From contig NZ_JAKTNQ010000001.1 in assembly GCF_022760835.1 (NCBI RefSeq), forward strand, positions 124,566 through 188,565: a stretch of DNA of 64,000 bases, written 5' to 3'. The notes under the pieces were generated by a model, which made no database searches, was not told the origin of the DNA, and saw only the letters and a list, made by a program, of their open reading frames with translations. Positions 20,519 through 29,639 of the stretch are shown here, in pieces (the first letter of the stretch is position 1; each line of letters opens with the position of its first letter). Source of the DNA: Thermus altitudinis. GTDB taxonomy: Bacteria; Deinococcota; Deinococci; Deinococcales; Thermaceae. Both the position numbers and the translations under genes were made by a program.

Positions 20519-20585
20519 CCTTCCCATCGTCCAGGGTAGGAGGGGCAAAGTCAAGCTGGCTTTACCTGCGGTTTAGGGGGGTGGT

Positions 20586-20591
20586 TAGAAT
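20586..20591 (+). promoter_or_regulatory. Candidate -10 box for the GGDEF gene
   Basis: TAGAAT lies 5 bases before the ATG at 20597, again implying a leaderless transcript. TTTACC at 20561 is a possible -35 with a long 19-base spacer. Confidence 0.4.
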
Positions 20592-20596
20592 GCGGC

Positions 20597-21478
20597 ATGT
20601 CTCCCGAGATCTGGCCGGGGTTGGTTCGCCTCTACTGGCGTCTGGCCCTGGTTCCTGCGGCATGGATCCCCGTGGTGGCCCTCTACGGGGACCGGGTGAT
20701 GTACTGGGCCACGGCGCTCTACTGGGGGAGCCTTGTTTTCGCCTATACCTTGGGTAAGCTTACCTGTAAGGACCGCCTGGCGGTGGCCCTGCACCTGGGG
20801 GTGGCCTTATTGACCTCCCTCATGAGCCTGGTGGCGCCGCCGGAGAGGGTGGTGCAGGGGCTTTCCGGGGAGGACTGGCGCCTTGGGGTGATGGCCTTCT
20901 ACACCGTGGGGGCCTATGCCTTTGCCGCCTTTGCCGGCTGGCCCGGGCTTGGATTGGGCCTGGCCTATGTGCTCCTAGCCCCTTGGCCCCAGGAGGAAAC
21001 CCGCTTCCTGGTGGCCGCGGGGGGGCTTTTGGCGGGCATAGGGGGTTTGAGCGTGGCGGCCATGATCCAGCGCCTTCAGGCCCTGCAAAGCCTCATCCAG
21101 AATGAGGCCCTCACCGATTCCTTTACGGGCCTGGCCAACCGGCGTTCCTTGGAGCGTGACTTCTCCAGGCTCCAAGCCCTGGCGGCCCGGGAAGGGCTTT
21201 CCCTGGTGCTTTCCCTTTGGGACCTGGATAACCTCAAGGCCGTAAACGACCGGGAGGGGCACCAGGCCGGGGATGCCCTGTACCGGGTAGGTGGGGACGA
21301 GTTTGTGGGCCTGCACCTGGGCCTAAGGGATGGTGCCTCCTTGGAGGCCCGGGTTCACGCCCGGTTCCCTTCGGTTTCCGTGGGCTTTAGCCCGGCGGGG
21401 GGGCGGGAGCTTTTGCAGGTCCTCGAGGCGGCCGATGGGCTTATGTACCGCAAAAAGGGCGATAAGGGTCCCTTGTAG
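20597..21478 (+). CDS. Membrane GGDEF-domain protein with a shortened GGDEF domain
   Basis: A 293-residue protein with about five or six N-terminal membrane helices (residues 8-165), then a GGDEF domain. Seen: DSFTGLANRRSLERDF, the Mg2+/GTP segment DLDNLKAVNDREGHQAGDAL, and the active-site loop GGDEF at residues 232-236. The unusual point is that YRVGGDEF follows GHQAGDAL directly; in the family about 20-25 residues (a helix and a short turn) normally lie between. The catalytic motifs are intact, but the missing helix makes diguanylate cyclase activity uncertain. It may be a c-di-GMP synthase, a GTP sensor or a degenerate copy. It stands alone, divergent from lepA. Confidence 0.85.
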   Translation: MSPEIWPGLVRLYWRLALVPAAWIPVVALYGDRVMYWATALYWGSLVFAYTLGKLTCKDRLAVALHLGVALLTSLMSLVAPPERVVQGLSGEDWRLGVMAFYTVGAYAFAAFAGWPGLGLGLAYVLLAPWPQEETRFLVAAGGLLAGIGGLSVAAMIQRLQALQSLIQNEALTDSFTGLANRRSLERDFSRLQALAAREGLSLVLSLWDLDNLKAVNDREGHQAGDALYRVGGDEFVGLHLGLRDGASLEARVHARFPSVSVGFSPAGGRELLQVLEAADGLMYRKKGDKGPL

Positions 21479-21517
21479 CGGGGTTTTGGACCGGGTAAAC
21501 TTTTCCTGGAGGTTCCC

Positions 21518-22636
21518 TTGGACCTGGAGAGATCCATACGGGAACTGGCCCGGCGCTTTGCCCGGGAGCGCATCCTGCCCCAGGCCAGGTCCTGGGACCA
21601 AGAGGCCCGTTTCCCCTGGCCCCTTTTTCGGGAGGCGGCGAGGCTGGGCTTTCCGGTGTTGCTGGTTCCAGAGGAGTTGGGCGGGACCGGGCTTGGGCCG
21701 AGGGCCTTGGTCCTGGTGGCGGAGGAGCTGGCCTATGCCTGCACTGGGGTAGCGGCGGCCTTGCTCCTCAACAACCTGGTGGCGGACGCCCTCCTCCTTT
21801 CGGGAAGTCCCTACGCCCGAGGCTTCCTTCCCCGGCTTCGGGAGGAGGTGGCCTCCTACGCCCTTACCGAGCCGCATGCGGGCTCGGATGTGGCCGCTAT
21901 CGGCACCCGGGCGGAAAAGGTGGGGGGAGGGTACCGCCTTTACGGGCGTAAAACCTGGATCAGCCACGCCCCGGAGGCGGCCTTTTTCGTGGTCTTCGCC
22001 AAGGTGGCGGAAGGCCGGGAGGGGATGGCCGCTTTCCTGGTGGAGCGGGGGGTGGGAGTGGAGGTGGGGCCCCCTTTGCCCAAGCTGGGGCAGAAGGCTT
22101 CCCCGGCGGCGGAGGTGTATCTGGATGGAGCTTTCGTACCCGAGGAGGGCCTGATAGCCCGGGAAGGGTTTGCCCTGGCCATGCGGGTCTTCAACCGCTC
22201 CCGGCCCATGGTGGCGGCCCTGGCGGTGGGGCTTTTGCGCAGGGCCCTGGAGGAAGCCTTGGCCTACGCCGCCATTCGGGAGGCCTTTGGCAAACCCCTT
22301 TTGGAGCATGAGGGGGTGGGATTTAAGCTGGCGGAGATGTACATGGACTTGGAGGCCGCCCGCCTCCTTACCCTAAAGGCCGCCGAGCGGGCGGAAGAGG
22401 GGGAGGAGAACGCCTTAGAAGCGGCCACGGCCAAGTCCTTTGCCGCTGACGCTGCGGTGCGAGGGGTGTCCGAGGCCCTCCAGGTCTTTGGCGGCAACGG
22501 CTACAGCGAGGAGTACCCCTTGGCCAAGCTGTACCGTGACGCCAAGGTGCTCCAGATCTACGAGGGAACCTCCGAGATCCAGAGGCTCATCATCCTACGG
22601 GAGCTGGCAAGGAGGCGGATATGGGAGAACCGGTGA
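21518..22636 (+). CDS. Acyl-CoA dehydrogenase
   Basis: A 372-residue FAD-dependent acyl-CoA dehydrogenase, catalysing alpha-beta oxidation of acyl-CoA to trans-2-enoyl-CoA. It starts at TTG 21518, chosen because GGAGG lies 5 bases upstream. Seen: [19 protein letters not shown] (FAD/substrate loop), [34 protein letters not shown], and catalytic base Glu349 in [10 protein letters not shown]. It opens a four-gene plus-strand cluster with thiolase, SDR and CoA-transferase genes, overlapping the thiolase by 16 bases. Chain-length specificity cannot be read from sequence. Confidence 0.92.
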   Translation: MDLERSIRELARRFARERILPQARSWDQEARFPWPLFREAARLGFPVLLVPEELGGTGLGPRALVLVAEELAYACTGVAAALLLNNLVADALLLSGSPYARGFLPRLREEVASYALTEPHAGSDVAAIGTRAEKVGGGYRLYGRKTWISHAPEAAFFVVFAKVAEGREGMAAFLVERGVGVEVGPPLPKLGQKASPAAEVYLDGAFVPEEGLIAREGFALAMRVFNRSRPMVAALAVGLLRRALEEALAYAAIREAFGKPLLEHEGVGFKLAEMYMDLEAARLLTLKAAERAEEGEENALEAATAKSFAADAAVRGVSEALQVFGGNGYSEEYPLAKLYRDAKVLQIYEGTSEIQRLIILRELARRRIWENR

Positions 22637-23775
22637 TCCTCGAGGCGGTGCGCACCCCCATCGGTAAGAGGAATGGAGCCCTAAGGGATTGGCGGCCCGA
22701 TGCCCTTTATGCCCAGGTCTTGAATGGCCTTCTTGATCGGACGGGGATCGACCCCGGCCTCATCGGGGATGTGGTCACGGGCTGTGTGACCCAGGCAGGG
22801 GAGCAAGGGGCCAACGTAGGGCGGCTTGCCGTTCTCCTTTCCCGCCTCCCCAAAGAGGTTCCGGCGGTCTCCCTAAACCGCATGTGCGGTTCGGGCCAAC
22901 AGGCGGTGCATTTTGCTGCCCAAGCCATCGCCGCTGGCGACCTGGACTTCGCCATCGCTGGTGGGGTAGAGAGCATGACCCGGGCCCCTATGTTCTCCGA
23001 CATTGGGGGAGGCTTCCACACCTTAAACCCGGCCCTTTTCCAGCGTTACGAGCTCGTCCACCAGGGGGAGAGCGCCGAGCGCATCGCCAAGAAGTATGGC
23101 CTTTGCCGGGAGGAACTGGACGAATGGGGCTACCTTTCCCACAAACGGGCAGCCCGGGCCATCCAGGAGGGCCGCTTCCGGACCCAGATCCTCCCCTTGG
23201 AGGGGGTGGATGGGGAGGGAAGGCCCTTCCTCCTGGACCGGGACGAGGGGGTCCGCTTTGACGTGGACTACGAGAAGATGCTGGCATTAAAACCCGCCTT
23301 TCGAGAGGATGGGGTGGTAACCGCCGGGAACTCCAGCCAAATCTCTGACGGGGCTGCTGCCCTTCTCCTAGGGGATCGGGAAAAGGCCTTGGCCCTGGGC
23401 CTTCGCCCAAGGGCCCGTTTCCTGGCCCGGGTGGTGGTGGCCGGGGATCCCACCCTGCAGCTCCTGGAGGTGATCCCCGCCACAAAAAGGGCCCTGGAGA
23501 AAGCGGGACTTTCCCCTAGGGACCTGGACGTCATAGAGATCAACGAGGCCTTTGCCAGCGTGGTCTTGGCCTTCTTGCGGGAGCTCGGTCCTGACCCTGA
23601 CAAGGTGAACCCCAACGGCGGGGCCATCGCCCATGGCCATCCCTTAGGGGCCACGGGGGCCATCCTTATGACCAAGCTCCTTTACGAGCTGGAGCGCACC
23701 GGGGGGGAGTTTGGCCTGCAGGTGATGTGCATCGGCCATGGGCAGGCCACGGCTACCGTAATCCAGAGGATCTAG
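22621..23775 (+). CDS. Acetyl-CoA acyltransferase (thiolase)
   Basis: A 384-residue thiolase. The acyl-accepting nucleophile is Cys89 in [10 protein letters not shown]; the C-terminal base motifs [18 protein letters not shown] and MCIGHGQA are present. It cleaves 3-ketoacyl-CoA with CoA, or condenses two acetyl-CoA. With the acyl-CoA dehydrogenase before it and the SDR after it, degradation (fatty acid or branched chain) is the more likely direction. It could also cleave acetoacetyl-CoA formed by the nearby 3-hydroxybutyrate operon, which converges on this cluster. Confidence 0.92.
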   Translation: MGEPVILEAVRTPIGKRNGALRDWRPDALYAQVLNGLLDRTGIDPGLIGDVVTGCVTQAGEQGANVGRLAVLLSRLPKEVPAVSLNRMCGSGQQAVHFAAQAIAAGDLDFAIAGGVESMTRAPMFSDIGGGFHTLNPALFQRYELVHQGESAERIAKKYGLCREELDEWGYLSHKRAARAIQEGRFRTQILPLEGVDGEGRPFLLDRDEGVRFDVDYEKMLALKPAFREDGVVTAGNSSQISDGAAALLLGDREKALALGLRPRARFLARVVVAGDPTLQLLEVIPATKRALEKAGLSPRDLDVIEINEAFASVVLAFLRELGPDPDKVNPNGGAIAHGHPLGATGAILMTKLLYELERTGGEFGLQVMCIGHGQATATVIQRI

Positions 23776-23778
23776 GGG

Positions 23779-24516
23779 GTGGGTGTGGAAAGAAGCGCCT
23801 TGGTGACGGGTGGGACCTCGGGTCTCGGAAGGGCGGCGGCCCTAGCCCTAAGGGATAGGGGCTACAAGGTGGTGGTGCTGGACCTCAGGCGGGGGGAGGA
23901 TCCGGGCCTTGTCTACCTGGAGGGGGATGTAACCCGGGAGGAAGAGGCTAGGCAAGCGGTGGAATGCGCCGCCGCCCAGGCCCCCCTCTTCGCCGTGGTG
24001 AATGCGGCGGGAATCGGTTTGGCCCGCAAGGTATTGGGGCGCGAAGGCCCTCACGATCTAGAAGCCTTCCGCAAGGTGGTGGAGGTGAACCTTATCGGTA
24101 CGTTTAACGTCCTGCGCTTGGTGGCTTGGGCTATGCGGGAGAACCCGCCCGATTCCCAGGGGCAGAGGGGTGTGGTGGTGAACACCGCCAGCGTGGCCGC
24201 TTTTGAAGGCCAGGTGGGCCAGGTGGCCTACGCGGCCAGCAAGGGGGGTGTGGTGGGCCTGACCCTCCCCGCGGCCCGGGAGCTGGCGGACTGGGGGATC
24301 CGGGTGGTGACGGTGGCCCCTGGCCTCTTCGACACCCCCCTCCTCCAGGGTCTTCCGGAAAAGGCCAAGGCTTCCTTGGCGGAGCAGGTGCCTTTTCCCA
24401 GGCGCTTGGGACGTCCGGAGGAGTACGCGGCCTTGGTCCTACACATCTTGGAAAACCCCATGCTTAACGGGGAGGTGATCCGCCTGGATGGCGCCTTGCG
24501 CATGGCCCCCAGGTAA
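23779..24516 (+). CDS. SDR oxidoreductase, 3-hydroxyacyl-CoA dehydrogenase type II-like
   Basis: A 245-residue short-chain dehydrogenase. GTG 23779 is the first in-frame start; GTG 23785, better placed after AGGGGGT, may be the real one. Seen: cofactor loop [14 protein letters not shown], Ser in [10 protein letters not shown] and the catalytic YAASK. The segment [11 protein letters not shown] and the C-terminal [14 protein letters not shown] resemble type II (HSD10-like) 3-hydroxyacyl-CoA dehydrogenases, which suits the missing oxidation step between the dehydrogenase and thiolase encoded upstream. No enoyl-CoA hydratase gene is in this cluster. Confidence 0.85.
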   Translation: MGVERSALVTGGTSGLGRAAALALRDRGYKVVVLDLRRGEDPGLVYLEGDVTREEEARQAVECAAAQAPLFAVVNAAGIGLARKVLGREGPHDLEAFRKVVEVNLIGTFNVLRLVAWAMRENPPDSQGQRGVVVNTASVAAFEGQVGQVAYAASKGGVVGLTLPAARELADWGIRVVTVAPGLFDTPLLQGLPEKAKASLAEQVPFPRRLGRPEEYAALVLHILENPMLNGEVIRLDGALRMAPR

Positions 24517-25321
24517 GGTTCTGGACCTTACCCGGCTTCTCCCCGGGCCCTTGGCGGGGAAGCTTCTTACAGATTTGGGGTTTCCCGTCCTCAAGGTAGA
24601 GCCCCCGCAAGGGGATCCCCTAAGGGACTGGGCCCCGGGAACCTACGCCTTCCTTAACGGAAACAAAGAGGTTGTGACCCTGGACCTGAAGGGTAAGGAA
24701 GGCCGGGAAAGATTTCTCTCTTTGCTGCCGGGGGCCGTTATCCTCCTGGAGTCCAACCGCCCCGGGGTTATGGAGGGCTTGGGCCTGGGGCCAGAGGTGG
24801 TCCTTGGGATCCATCCCCGCCTGGCCTACGTCCGGCTTCGGGGCTACCCCGATTCCCCGGACCCGGGCCACGACCTTACTTACCTGGCGGAGGCGGGGCT
24901 TCTGGGACGCTTTCCCTGGCAGTCCTTCCAGTTTGCCGACCTGGCCGGTGCCTACGCTCTGGCCTTGGCGGCGCTCAAGGGGCTCCTCCTAGGGGGCGGG
25001 GTATACGAGGTGGCCCTTTCTGAGGCGGCCAAGGCCATGGCCTATCCCCCCATTCCCTTTTTGGACGGTTCCGCCCTCTGCTATGGGGTCTACCCTGCCC
25101 GGGAGGGAAAGGTGGCCCTGGCAGCCTTGGAGCCCCATTTCTGGGCCCGGTTTTGCGAGGCAGCGGGATTGCCTGAGCTCCTTCCCTTGGCCTTTAGCCC
25201 GGCGGAACCGGGCAATCCGGGTTACCAGCGGCTACAGGCCTTCTTCCAGGGGAAGGCCGCCTGGGAGTGGGAGGCCTGGGCCAGGGAGAAGGGGCTTCCC
25301 TTAAGGGCGGTGCGGGGCTAG
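24488..25321 (+). CDS. Family III CoA-transferase (CaiB/BaiF, AMACR-like)
   Basis: A 277-residue protein overlapping the SDR gene by 29 bases. It begins with the family opening [20 protein letters not shown], contains [11 protein letters not shown] (CoA-binding region) and [11 protein letters not shown], whose Asp matches the catalytic Asp in alpha-methylacyl-CoA racemases. It is shorter than typical members (about 360-400), with a reduced C-terminal half. It may transfer CoA between acids or racemise 2-methylacyl-CoA, which would let (R)-branched substrates enter the acyl-CoA dehydrogenase. The true start may lie slightly downstream of 24488. Its stop overlaps that of the convergent bdhA gene in CTAG. 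Confidence 0.8.
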   Translation: MAPCAWPPGKVLDLTRLLPGPLAGKLLTDLGFPVLKVEPPQGDPLRDWAPGTYAFLNGNKEVVTLDLKGKEGRERFLSLLPGAVILLESNRPGVMEGLGLGPEVVLGIHPRLAYVRLRGYPDSPDPGHDLTYLAEAGLLGRFPWQSFQFADLAGAYALALAALKGLLLGGGVYEVALSEAAKAMAYPPIPFLDGSALCYGVYPAREGKVALAALEPHFWARFCEAAGLPELLPLAFSPAEPGNPGYQRLQAFFQGKAAWEWEAWAREKGLPLRAVRG

Positions 25322-26073
25322 CGGGCGGTCCATCCCAAGTCGATGGGGAAGACGGCGCCGGTGATAGCGGAGGCCTTTTCCGAGGCTAGGAAAAGGGCCA
25401 GTTCGGCTATCTCTTCCGGTTCAATGAGGCGTTTGATGGCCGCCTGGGCCAGGAAGACCTTTTCCACCACCTCGCTTTCGGGGATGGCCAGGGTGCGGGC
25501 CTGGTCGGCGATCTGGTTCTCCACCAAGGGGGTGCGCACGTAAGCGGGGGCGATGGCGTTCACGGTGATGCCAAAAGGACCCGCCTCGAGGGCCACGGTC
25601 TTGGTGAGGCCCAAAAGCCCGTGCTTGGCGGAGATGTAGGCGGACTTGTAGGGGCTTGCCACCAGGCCGTGGACGCTGGCGATGTTGAGGATCCGCCCCC
25701 AGCCCTTGGCCTTCATCCCCGGAAGCAAAGCCTTGATGAGCTGGAAGGGGGCGGTGAGCATCACCTGGAGCATCTTTTGCCAGATTTCCAAAGGGAAGTC
25801 TTCCACGGGGTCAATGTGCTGGAAGCCCGCGTTGTTGACCAGGATGTCCACCCCATGGCGGGCGGCTTCCCTCCCTAGCTCCTCTACCGCGTGAGGGTTG
25901 GCTAGATCTGCCTGAAGGAATATCCCGCCTAGCTCCTCCGCCAAGGCGGAGGCGTCCTTTAGGTCGTGTACCAATACCAAGGCCCCTTCCCGGGCGAAGG
26001 TCCTGGCGATGGCTAGGCCGATGCCGCTTCCGGCACCGGTGATCAGAATCCTCTTACCCCGAAACCCCTCCAT
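25318..26073 (-). CDS. bdhA: 3-hydroxybutyrate dehydrogenase (SDR family)
   Basis: From ATG 26073, which has AGGAGG 6 bases upstream, this is 251 residues; longer frames upstream run into the acyl-CoA synthetase gene. Seen: NAD loop [23 protein letters not shown], and [19 protein letters not shown] with catalytic Ser/Tyr/Lys, a signature of D-3-hydroxybutyrate dehydrogenase. The C-terminal [16 protein letters not shown] also fits. It would oxidise 3-hydroxybutyrate to acetoacetate, which the upstream synthetase could convert to acetoacetyl-CoA for thiolase. It is last in the TRAP operon and overlaps the synthetase gene by 20 bases. Confidence 0.88.
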   Translation of the reverse strand: MEGFRGKRILITGAGSGIGLAIARTFAREGALVLVHDLKDASALAEELGGIFLQADLANPHAVEELGREAARHGVDILVNNAGFQHIDPVEDFPLEIWQKMLQVMLTAPFQLIKALLPGMKAKGWGRILNIASVHGLVASPYKSAYISAKHGLLGLTKTVALEAGPFGITVNAIAPAYVRTPLVENQIADQARTLAIPESEVVEKVFLAQAAIKRLIEPEEIAELALFLASEKASAITGAVFPIDLGWTAR

Positions 26074-27661
26074 CTTTTTCCTCCTGGGCCAGGGCCCGTA
26101 AACGGAAGCGCTGAATCTTGCCCGTGGGAGTAAGGGGAAGTTCCTCCACAAAGCGAACTTCCCGGGGGTAGGCGTGGTGGCCCAACCTGGTTCTGACCAG
26201 GGCCTTGAGCTCCTCAGCGAGGACTGGCCTAGGTGAGTAGCCTGGGCGTAACTTTACGAAGGCCGCCACCCTTTCTCCCCTTTCTGGATCAGGTAACCCC
26301 ACGACCCCCACCATGGCCACCGCTGGGTGGGTTAAGAGCACCTCCTCCACCTCAAAGGGGCTTATCCGGTACCCCGCCGACTTGATGAGGTCGTCCTTGC
26401 GGCCCTTAAACCACAGGTATCCCTCCTCGTCCTTGGCGGCCAGGTCTCCCGTGAGAAGGTAAGGGCCCAGGAACTTCGCCTGGGTGGCCTCAGGGTTTTG
26501 CCAATAGCCGAGAAAGGCTACGGGGTCTGGGGTTTTTAGCCCGATTTCCCCCACCTCTCCGGGTTCCGCTTGGCTTCCGTCCTCCCGTAAGACCACCACC
26601 TCATGGCCAGGATAGGGCAAACCCATGGACCCGGGGCGGATGGGGTAGATGAGGAAGGAGTTGCCCACCAATAGGTTGGCTTCAGTCTGGCCGTAGAACT
26701 CATTCACAGGCAACCCAAGGTTCTCCTGTGCCCAAGTTTGGAGCTCCTCCCCAAGGGGTTCACCCCCGGAATGCACGCTCTTCAGACGTAGCCGCTTTTT
26801 CTTGAGGGGGCCTAGGCTCCGCAAGATTTTCAGGGCCGTAGGGAAGAGGAAGGTGTGGGTGACCCCAAAGCGTTCCATGATCCACAGGGCTTCCTCTGGG
26901 TCAAAGCGCCTGGCCCTGTAGGCGATCACCATGAAGCCGTAATACAGGGCTGGGAAGAGAACGTCCATGAGGCCGCCCATCCAGGCCCAGTCAGCTGGGG
27001 ACCAGTAGACGGCAGGACGCCGAGGGAAGTTGGAGTAAAGATAGAAACCGGGTAAGTGGCCGATCAAGGTGCCATGGGGTAGCAAAGCCCCTTTGGGCTT
27101 GCCCGTGGTGCCCGAGGTGTAGATCAGAAGGGCGGGGTCATTGGGCCGGGTGGGGTGGGGCTTGGGGTCCGGCGTCACCCTCTCGGCCATGGCCCAGAGG
27201 GCCTCCTTAGGGACGACCTTGACGCCTTCGGGAATCGCATTCTCCAGCGCTTCCAGGACCTCCATATCCGCCAAGACCACCTTGGCCATCCCGTGCTCCA
27301 GCCGATAACGGATGGCTTCGCTACCAAAAAGGACCGAAAGGGGGAGGGCGATGGCCCCGATCCGGTAGGTGGCCAGGTAGGCCAAGGCGGCCTCTAGGCT
27401 CTGGGGGAGTAGGATGGCCACCCGGTCCCCGGGAGCGACCCCATAAGCCTTAAGGACCATAGCCCACTTCGCGGAGAGGAGGCTCAACTGGGCATAGGTG
27501 GCCTTCCGTCCCCCGGGTTCCAGCAAGGCGGTGCCCCTGGGGTTAGCCCTGGCCCAGCGGTCCACTGTGTCCGCGGCCAGGTTGAAGCGGCGGGGGGTAG
27601 GCCAGCGAAACCTTGCCAGGAGTTGGCTTCTGTTTTCCCTCTTAAGCCGGAGCCGTTCCAT
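26054..27661 (-). CDS. AMP-forming acyl-CoA synthetase
   Basis: A 535-residue ANL-family enzyme making acyl-CoA from acid, ATP and CoA. Seen: P-loop [12 protein letters not shown]5 [11 protein letters not shown]7 [17 protein letters not shown], hinge [21 protein letters not shown] and the C-terminal lysine in [10 protein letters not shown]. It is closest in feel to medium-chain/propionate-type synthetases with an extended N-terminus. Operon position between a TRAP importer and 3-hydroxybutyrate dehydrogenase suggests acetoacetate, a hydroxy acid or the imported acid as substrate. ATG 27661 has GGGAGG upstream. Confidence 0.9.
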   Translation of the reverse strand: MERLRLKRENRSQLLARFRWPTPRRFNLAADTVDRWARANPRGTALLEPGGRKATYAQLSLLSAKWAMVLKAYGVAPGDRVAILLPQSLEAALAYLATYRIGAIALPLSVLFGSEAIRYRLEHGMAKVVLADMEVLEALENAIPEGVKVVPKEALWAMAERVTPDPKPHPTRPNDPALLIYTSGTTGKPKGALLPHGTLIGHLPGFYLYSNFPRRPAVYWSPADWAWMGGLMDVLFPALYYGFMVIAYRARRFDPEEALWIMERFGVTHTFLFPTALKILRSLGPLKKKRLRLKSVHSGGEPLGEELQTWAQENLGLPVNEFYGQTEANLLVGNSFLIYPIRPGSMGLPYPGHEVVVLREDGSQAEPGEVGEIGLKTPDPVAFLGYWQNPEATQAKFLGPYLLTGDLAAKDEEGYLWFKGRKDDLIKSAGYRISPFEVEEVLLTHPAVAMVGVVGLPDPERGERVAAFVKLRPGYSPRPVLAEELKALVRTRLGHHAYPREVRFVEELPLTPTGKIQRFRLRALAQEEKDGGVSG

Positions 27662-27679
27662 CTTGGACCTCCCCGGCGG

Positions 27680-29107
27680 CTATCCCCACAACCCCAAGGC
27701 CTTGGGTAACCAGAGGACGATCTGGGGGAAAAGGCCGATGAGGATAACCCCGATAAGCTGGAGGAGAATAAAGGGGACCACGCCCCGGTAGATATCCCAG
27801 GTGGTAACCTCCGGGGGGGCGATGCCCTTTAGGTAGAAGATGGTATAGGCGAAAGGAGGCGTTAGGAACGAGGTTTGCATGGTGACGATGAGGAGCATTG
27901 AGAACCAGAGGAGATCTAGGCCTAGGGTCTTGGCGATGGGTATAAACAGGGGTACGGTGATCATGACGATGCCAATCCAGTCCACGAACATTCCCAGGAC
28001 GAAAACGATGGCCATCATCACAAGGATTACGGCCCACAAAGGGAGGTCCAGGCCCGCCACCATGTCGGCTACCGCCTCGCCTCCCCGAAGGCGCACGAAG
28101 ATGGCGCTCAAAAACCCCGCTCCGATCAGGACCATATAGACCATGGCGCTGATTCGCACCGCGCGGTAGGCTGCTTCAAATAGGCTTCTCATGGTGAGTT
28201 TTTTGTAAACTAGAGCTAGAAGCAGGGATCCAAAGGCGCCAAGGGCTGCCGCCTCCGTGGGGGCGGCGAGCCCGAAGAAGATAGAGCCTAGAACGGCAAG
28301 GATCAGAAGGCCCACGGGGAGTATGGAGACGGCGGTATCCGTTATCTTTTTCTTCCAGGGAATGGGCTCGCCCTTATAAGCCGGTCCCTCCTCGGGGCGG
28401 AGATGGCACAGGAGGGAAACGTAAAGCACGTATAGGGCAGACAGGAGGAGGCCTGCAGGTATGGCTGCCAGGAACAAAGCTCCAATGGAGACCCCGGCGG
28501 TGGGGCCGTAGACCACCAGCATGATGCTAGGAGGGATGAGAATGCCGAGGGCTCCCCCAGCGCAGATAACCCCTGTGGTCAGGGGTTTGCTATAGCCGTA
28601 TTTCAGCATCTGCGGTAGGGCCAGGATACCGATGGCCACCACCGAGGCGCCCACCACCCCGGTGGCGGCGGCGAAGATGGTGGCGGCAAGGACCGTGGCG
28701 ACGGCTAGGCCCCCTCGTATGTGTCCCACCCACTCGAGGACGGTCCGGTACAGTTGGCTGGCAAGTCCCGTTTGCTCGATCACCACTCCCATGAACACGA
28801 ATAACGGAATAGCGATGAGAATGTAGTCCTGGAGTACTTGGAATAGCCTCAGCATGAAGATGTTGCCCACAAAAGGCCCGATTAGAGCCGTTCCGTAGAG
28901 GGTAGCCACCCCCGCCAGGGCAAAGGCGATGGGAAAGCCAAGAACTATGGCCCCAATCACGGAAAGGAGCATAAGCCCTACCAAGGCCTCTGTGGACAGG
29001 TCGGGCCCTCGGAGCCAAGCGATGGCGGGGCCCAACAACACCAGGACTACGAGGCCAAGAGTCAGCCCAAGGGGTAAGGCCAGGGATTTTTCTCGGGCAG
29101 GGCTCAT
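27680..29107 (-). CDS. dctM: TRAP transporter large permease (DctM)
   Basis: A 475-residue membrane protein with about 12-13 hydrophobic segments and the DctM-type motifs GFPIAFALAGVATLYG, IAIPLFVFMGVVIEQTG and the substrate/Na+ site region GALGILIPPSIMLVVYG. It is the ion-coupled transport subunit of a tripartite ATP-independent periplasmic importer of organic acids. It overlaps the small permease gene by ATGA. Base composition here is visibly lower in GC than the neighbourhood (the stretch 28801-28860 has 26 G/C of 60). Confidence 0.93.
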   Translation of the reverse strand: MSPAREKSLALPLGLTLGLVVLVLLGPAIAWLRGPDLSTEALVGLMLLSVIGAIVLGFPIAFALAGVATLYGTALIGPFVGNIFMLRLFQVLQDYILIAIPLFVFMGVVIEQTGLASQLYRTVLEWVGHIRGGLAVATVLAATIFAAATGVVGASVVAIGILALPQMLKYGYSKPLTTGVICAGGALGILIPPSIMLVVYGPTAGVSIGALFLAAIPAGLLLSALYVLYVSLLCHLRPEEGPAYKGEPIPWKKKITDTAVSILPVGLLILAVLGSIFFGLAAPTEAAALGAFGSLLLALVYKKLTMRSLFEAAYRAVRISAMVYMVLIGAGFLSAIFVRLRGGEAVADMVAGLDLPLWAVILVMMAIVFVLGMFVDWIGIVMITVPLFIPIAKTLGLDLLWFSMLLIVTMQTSFLTPPFAYTIFYLKGIAPPEVTTWDIYRGVVPFILLQLIGVILIGLFPQIVLWLPKALGLWG

Positions 29108-29610
29108 GCTTGTTCTCCCCGGAAGGCCAGGATTATGGCCCGAAGGAACTGGGCAAGGGACTGGAGGGTCAGAAGGAGCATGCCCACCATGACCCAGGTT
29201 TTAAAGGGATAGATGGGGGGAAGCCAGGTTCCGGCGGTGTAGCGCTCGCCGGTTCGCCAGGAGTTGAGCACATGCTCCGGCATAGGGGAAAGAAGCACAT
29301 AGAGGAAGGGGAAGAGGAGGACCAGGTAAAGGAAGGCCTCGAGGGCCGCAGCCCATCGCGGGGGCAGGAAGCGGTAGAGCAAATCCACCCGTACGTGTTC
29401 ATTGCGTTGCAAAACATGCCCCATAGAGAGGACCAGGAAAAGGCTTGTGAGCATGTAGCTCATGTCGTAGCTCCAGAGGGTGGGGCTTTTGAAGAGGTAG
29501 CGCATTCCCACCTCATAGGTCAGGGTGAGCACGAGGAGTACCATGAAGATGGAAGAGAAACGGCTAAGGCTGGCGTTGATCTGATCCACGGCCTTGAGAA
29601 GCGCAATCAT
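29104..29610 (-). CDS. dctQ: TRAP transporter small permease (DctQ)
   Basis: A 168-residue protein with four membrane helices (about 18-38, 50-72, 90-115 and 140-160), the size and layout of DctQ. I prefer ATG 29610, with AGAGGT spaced 4 bases upstream; an in-frame GTG lies 6 bases earlier. Segments typical of the family are RFSSIFMVLLVLTLTYEV and LQRNEHVRVDLLY. It pairs with the large permease, whose gene it overlaps by 4 bases. Confidence 0.9.
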   Translation of the reverse strand: MIALLKAVDQINASLSRFSSIFMVLLVLTLTYEVGMRYLFKSPTLWSYDMSYMLTSLFLVLSMGHVLQRNEHVRVDLLYRFLPPRWAAALEAFLYLVLLFPFLYVLLSPMPEHVLNSWRTGERYTAGTWLPPIYPFKTWVMVGMLLLTLQSLAQFLRAIILAFRGEQA

Positions 29611-29639
29611 GGTCACCTCTTCCCCGTCCTTGCTGAGGG

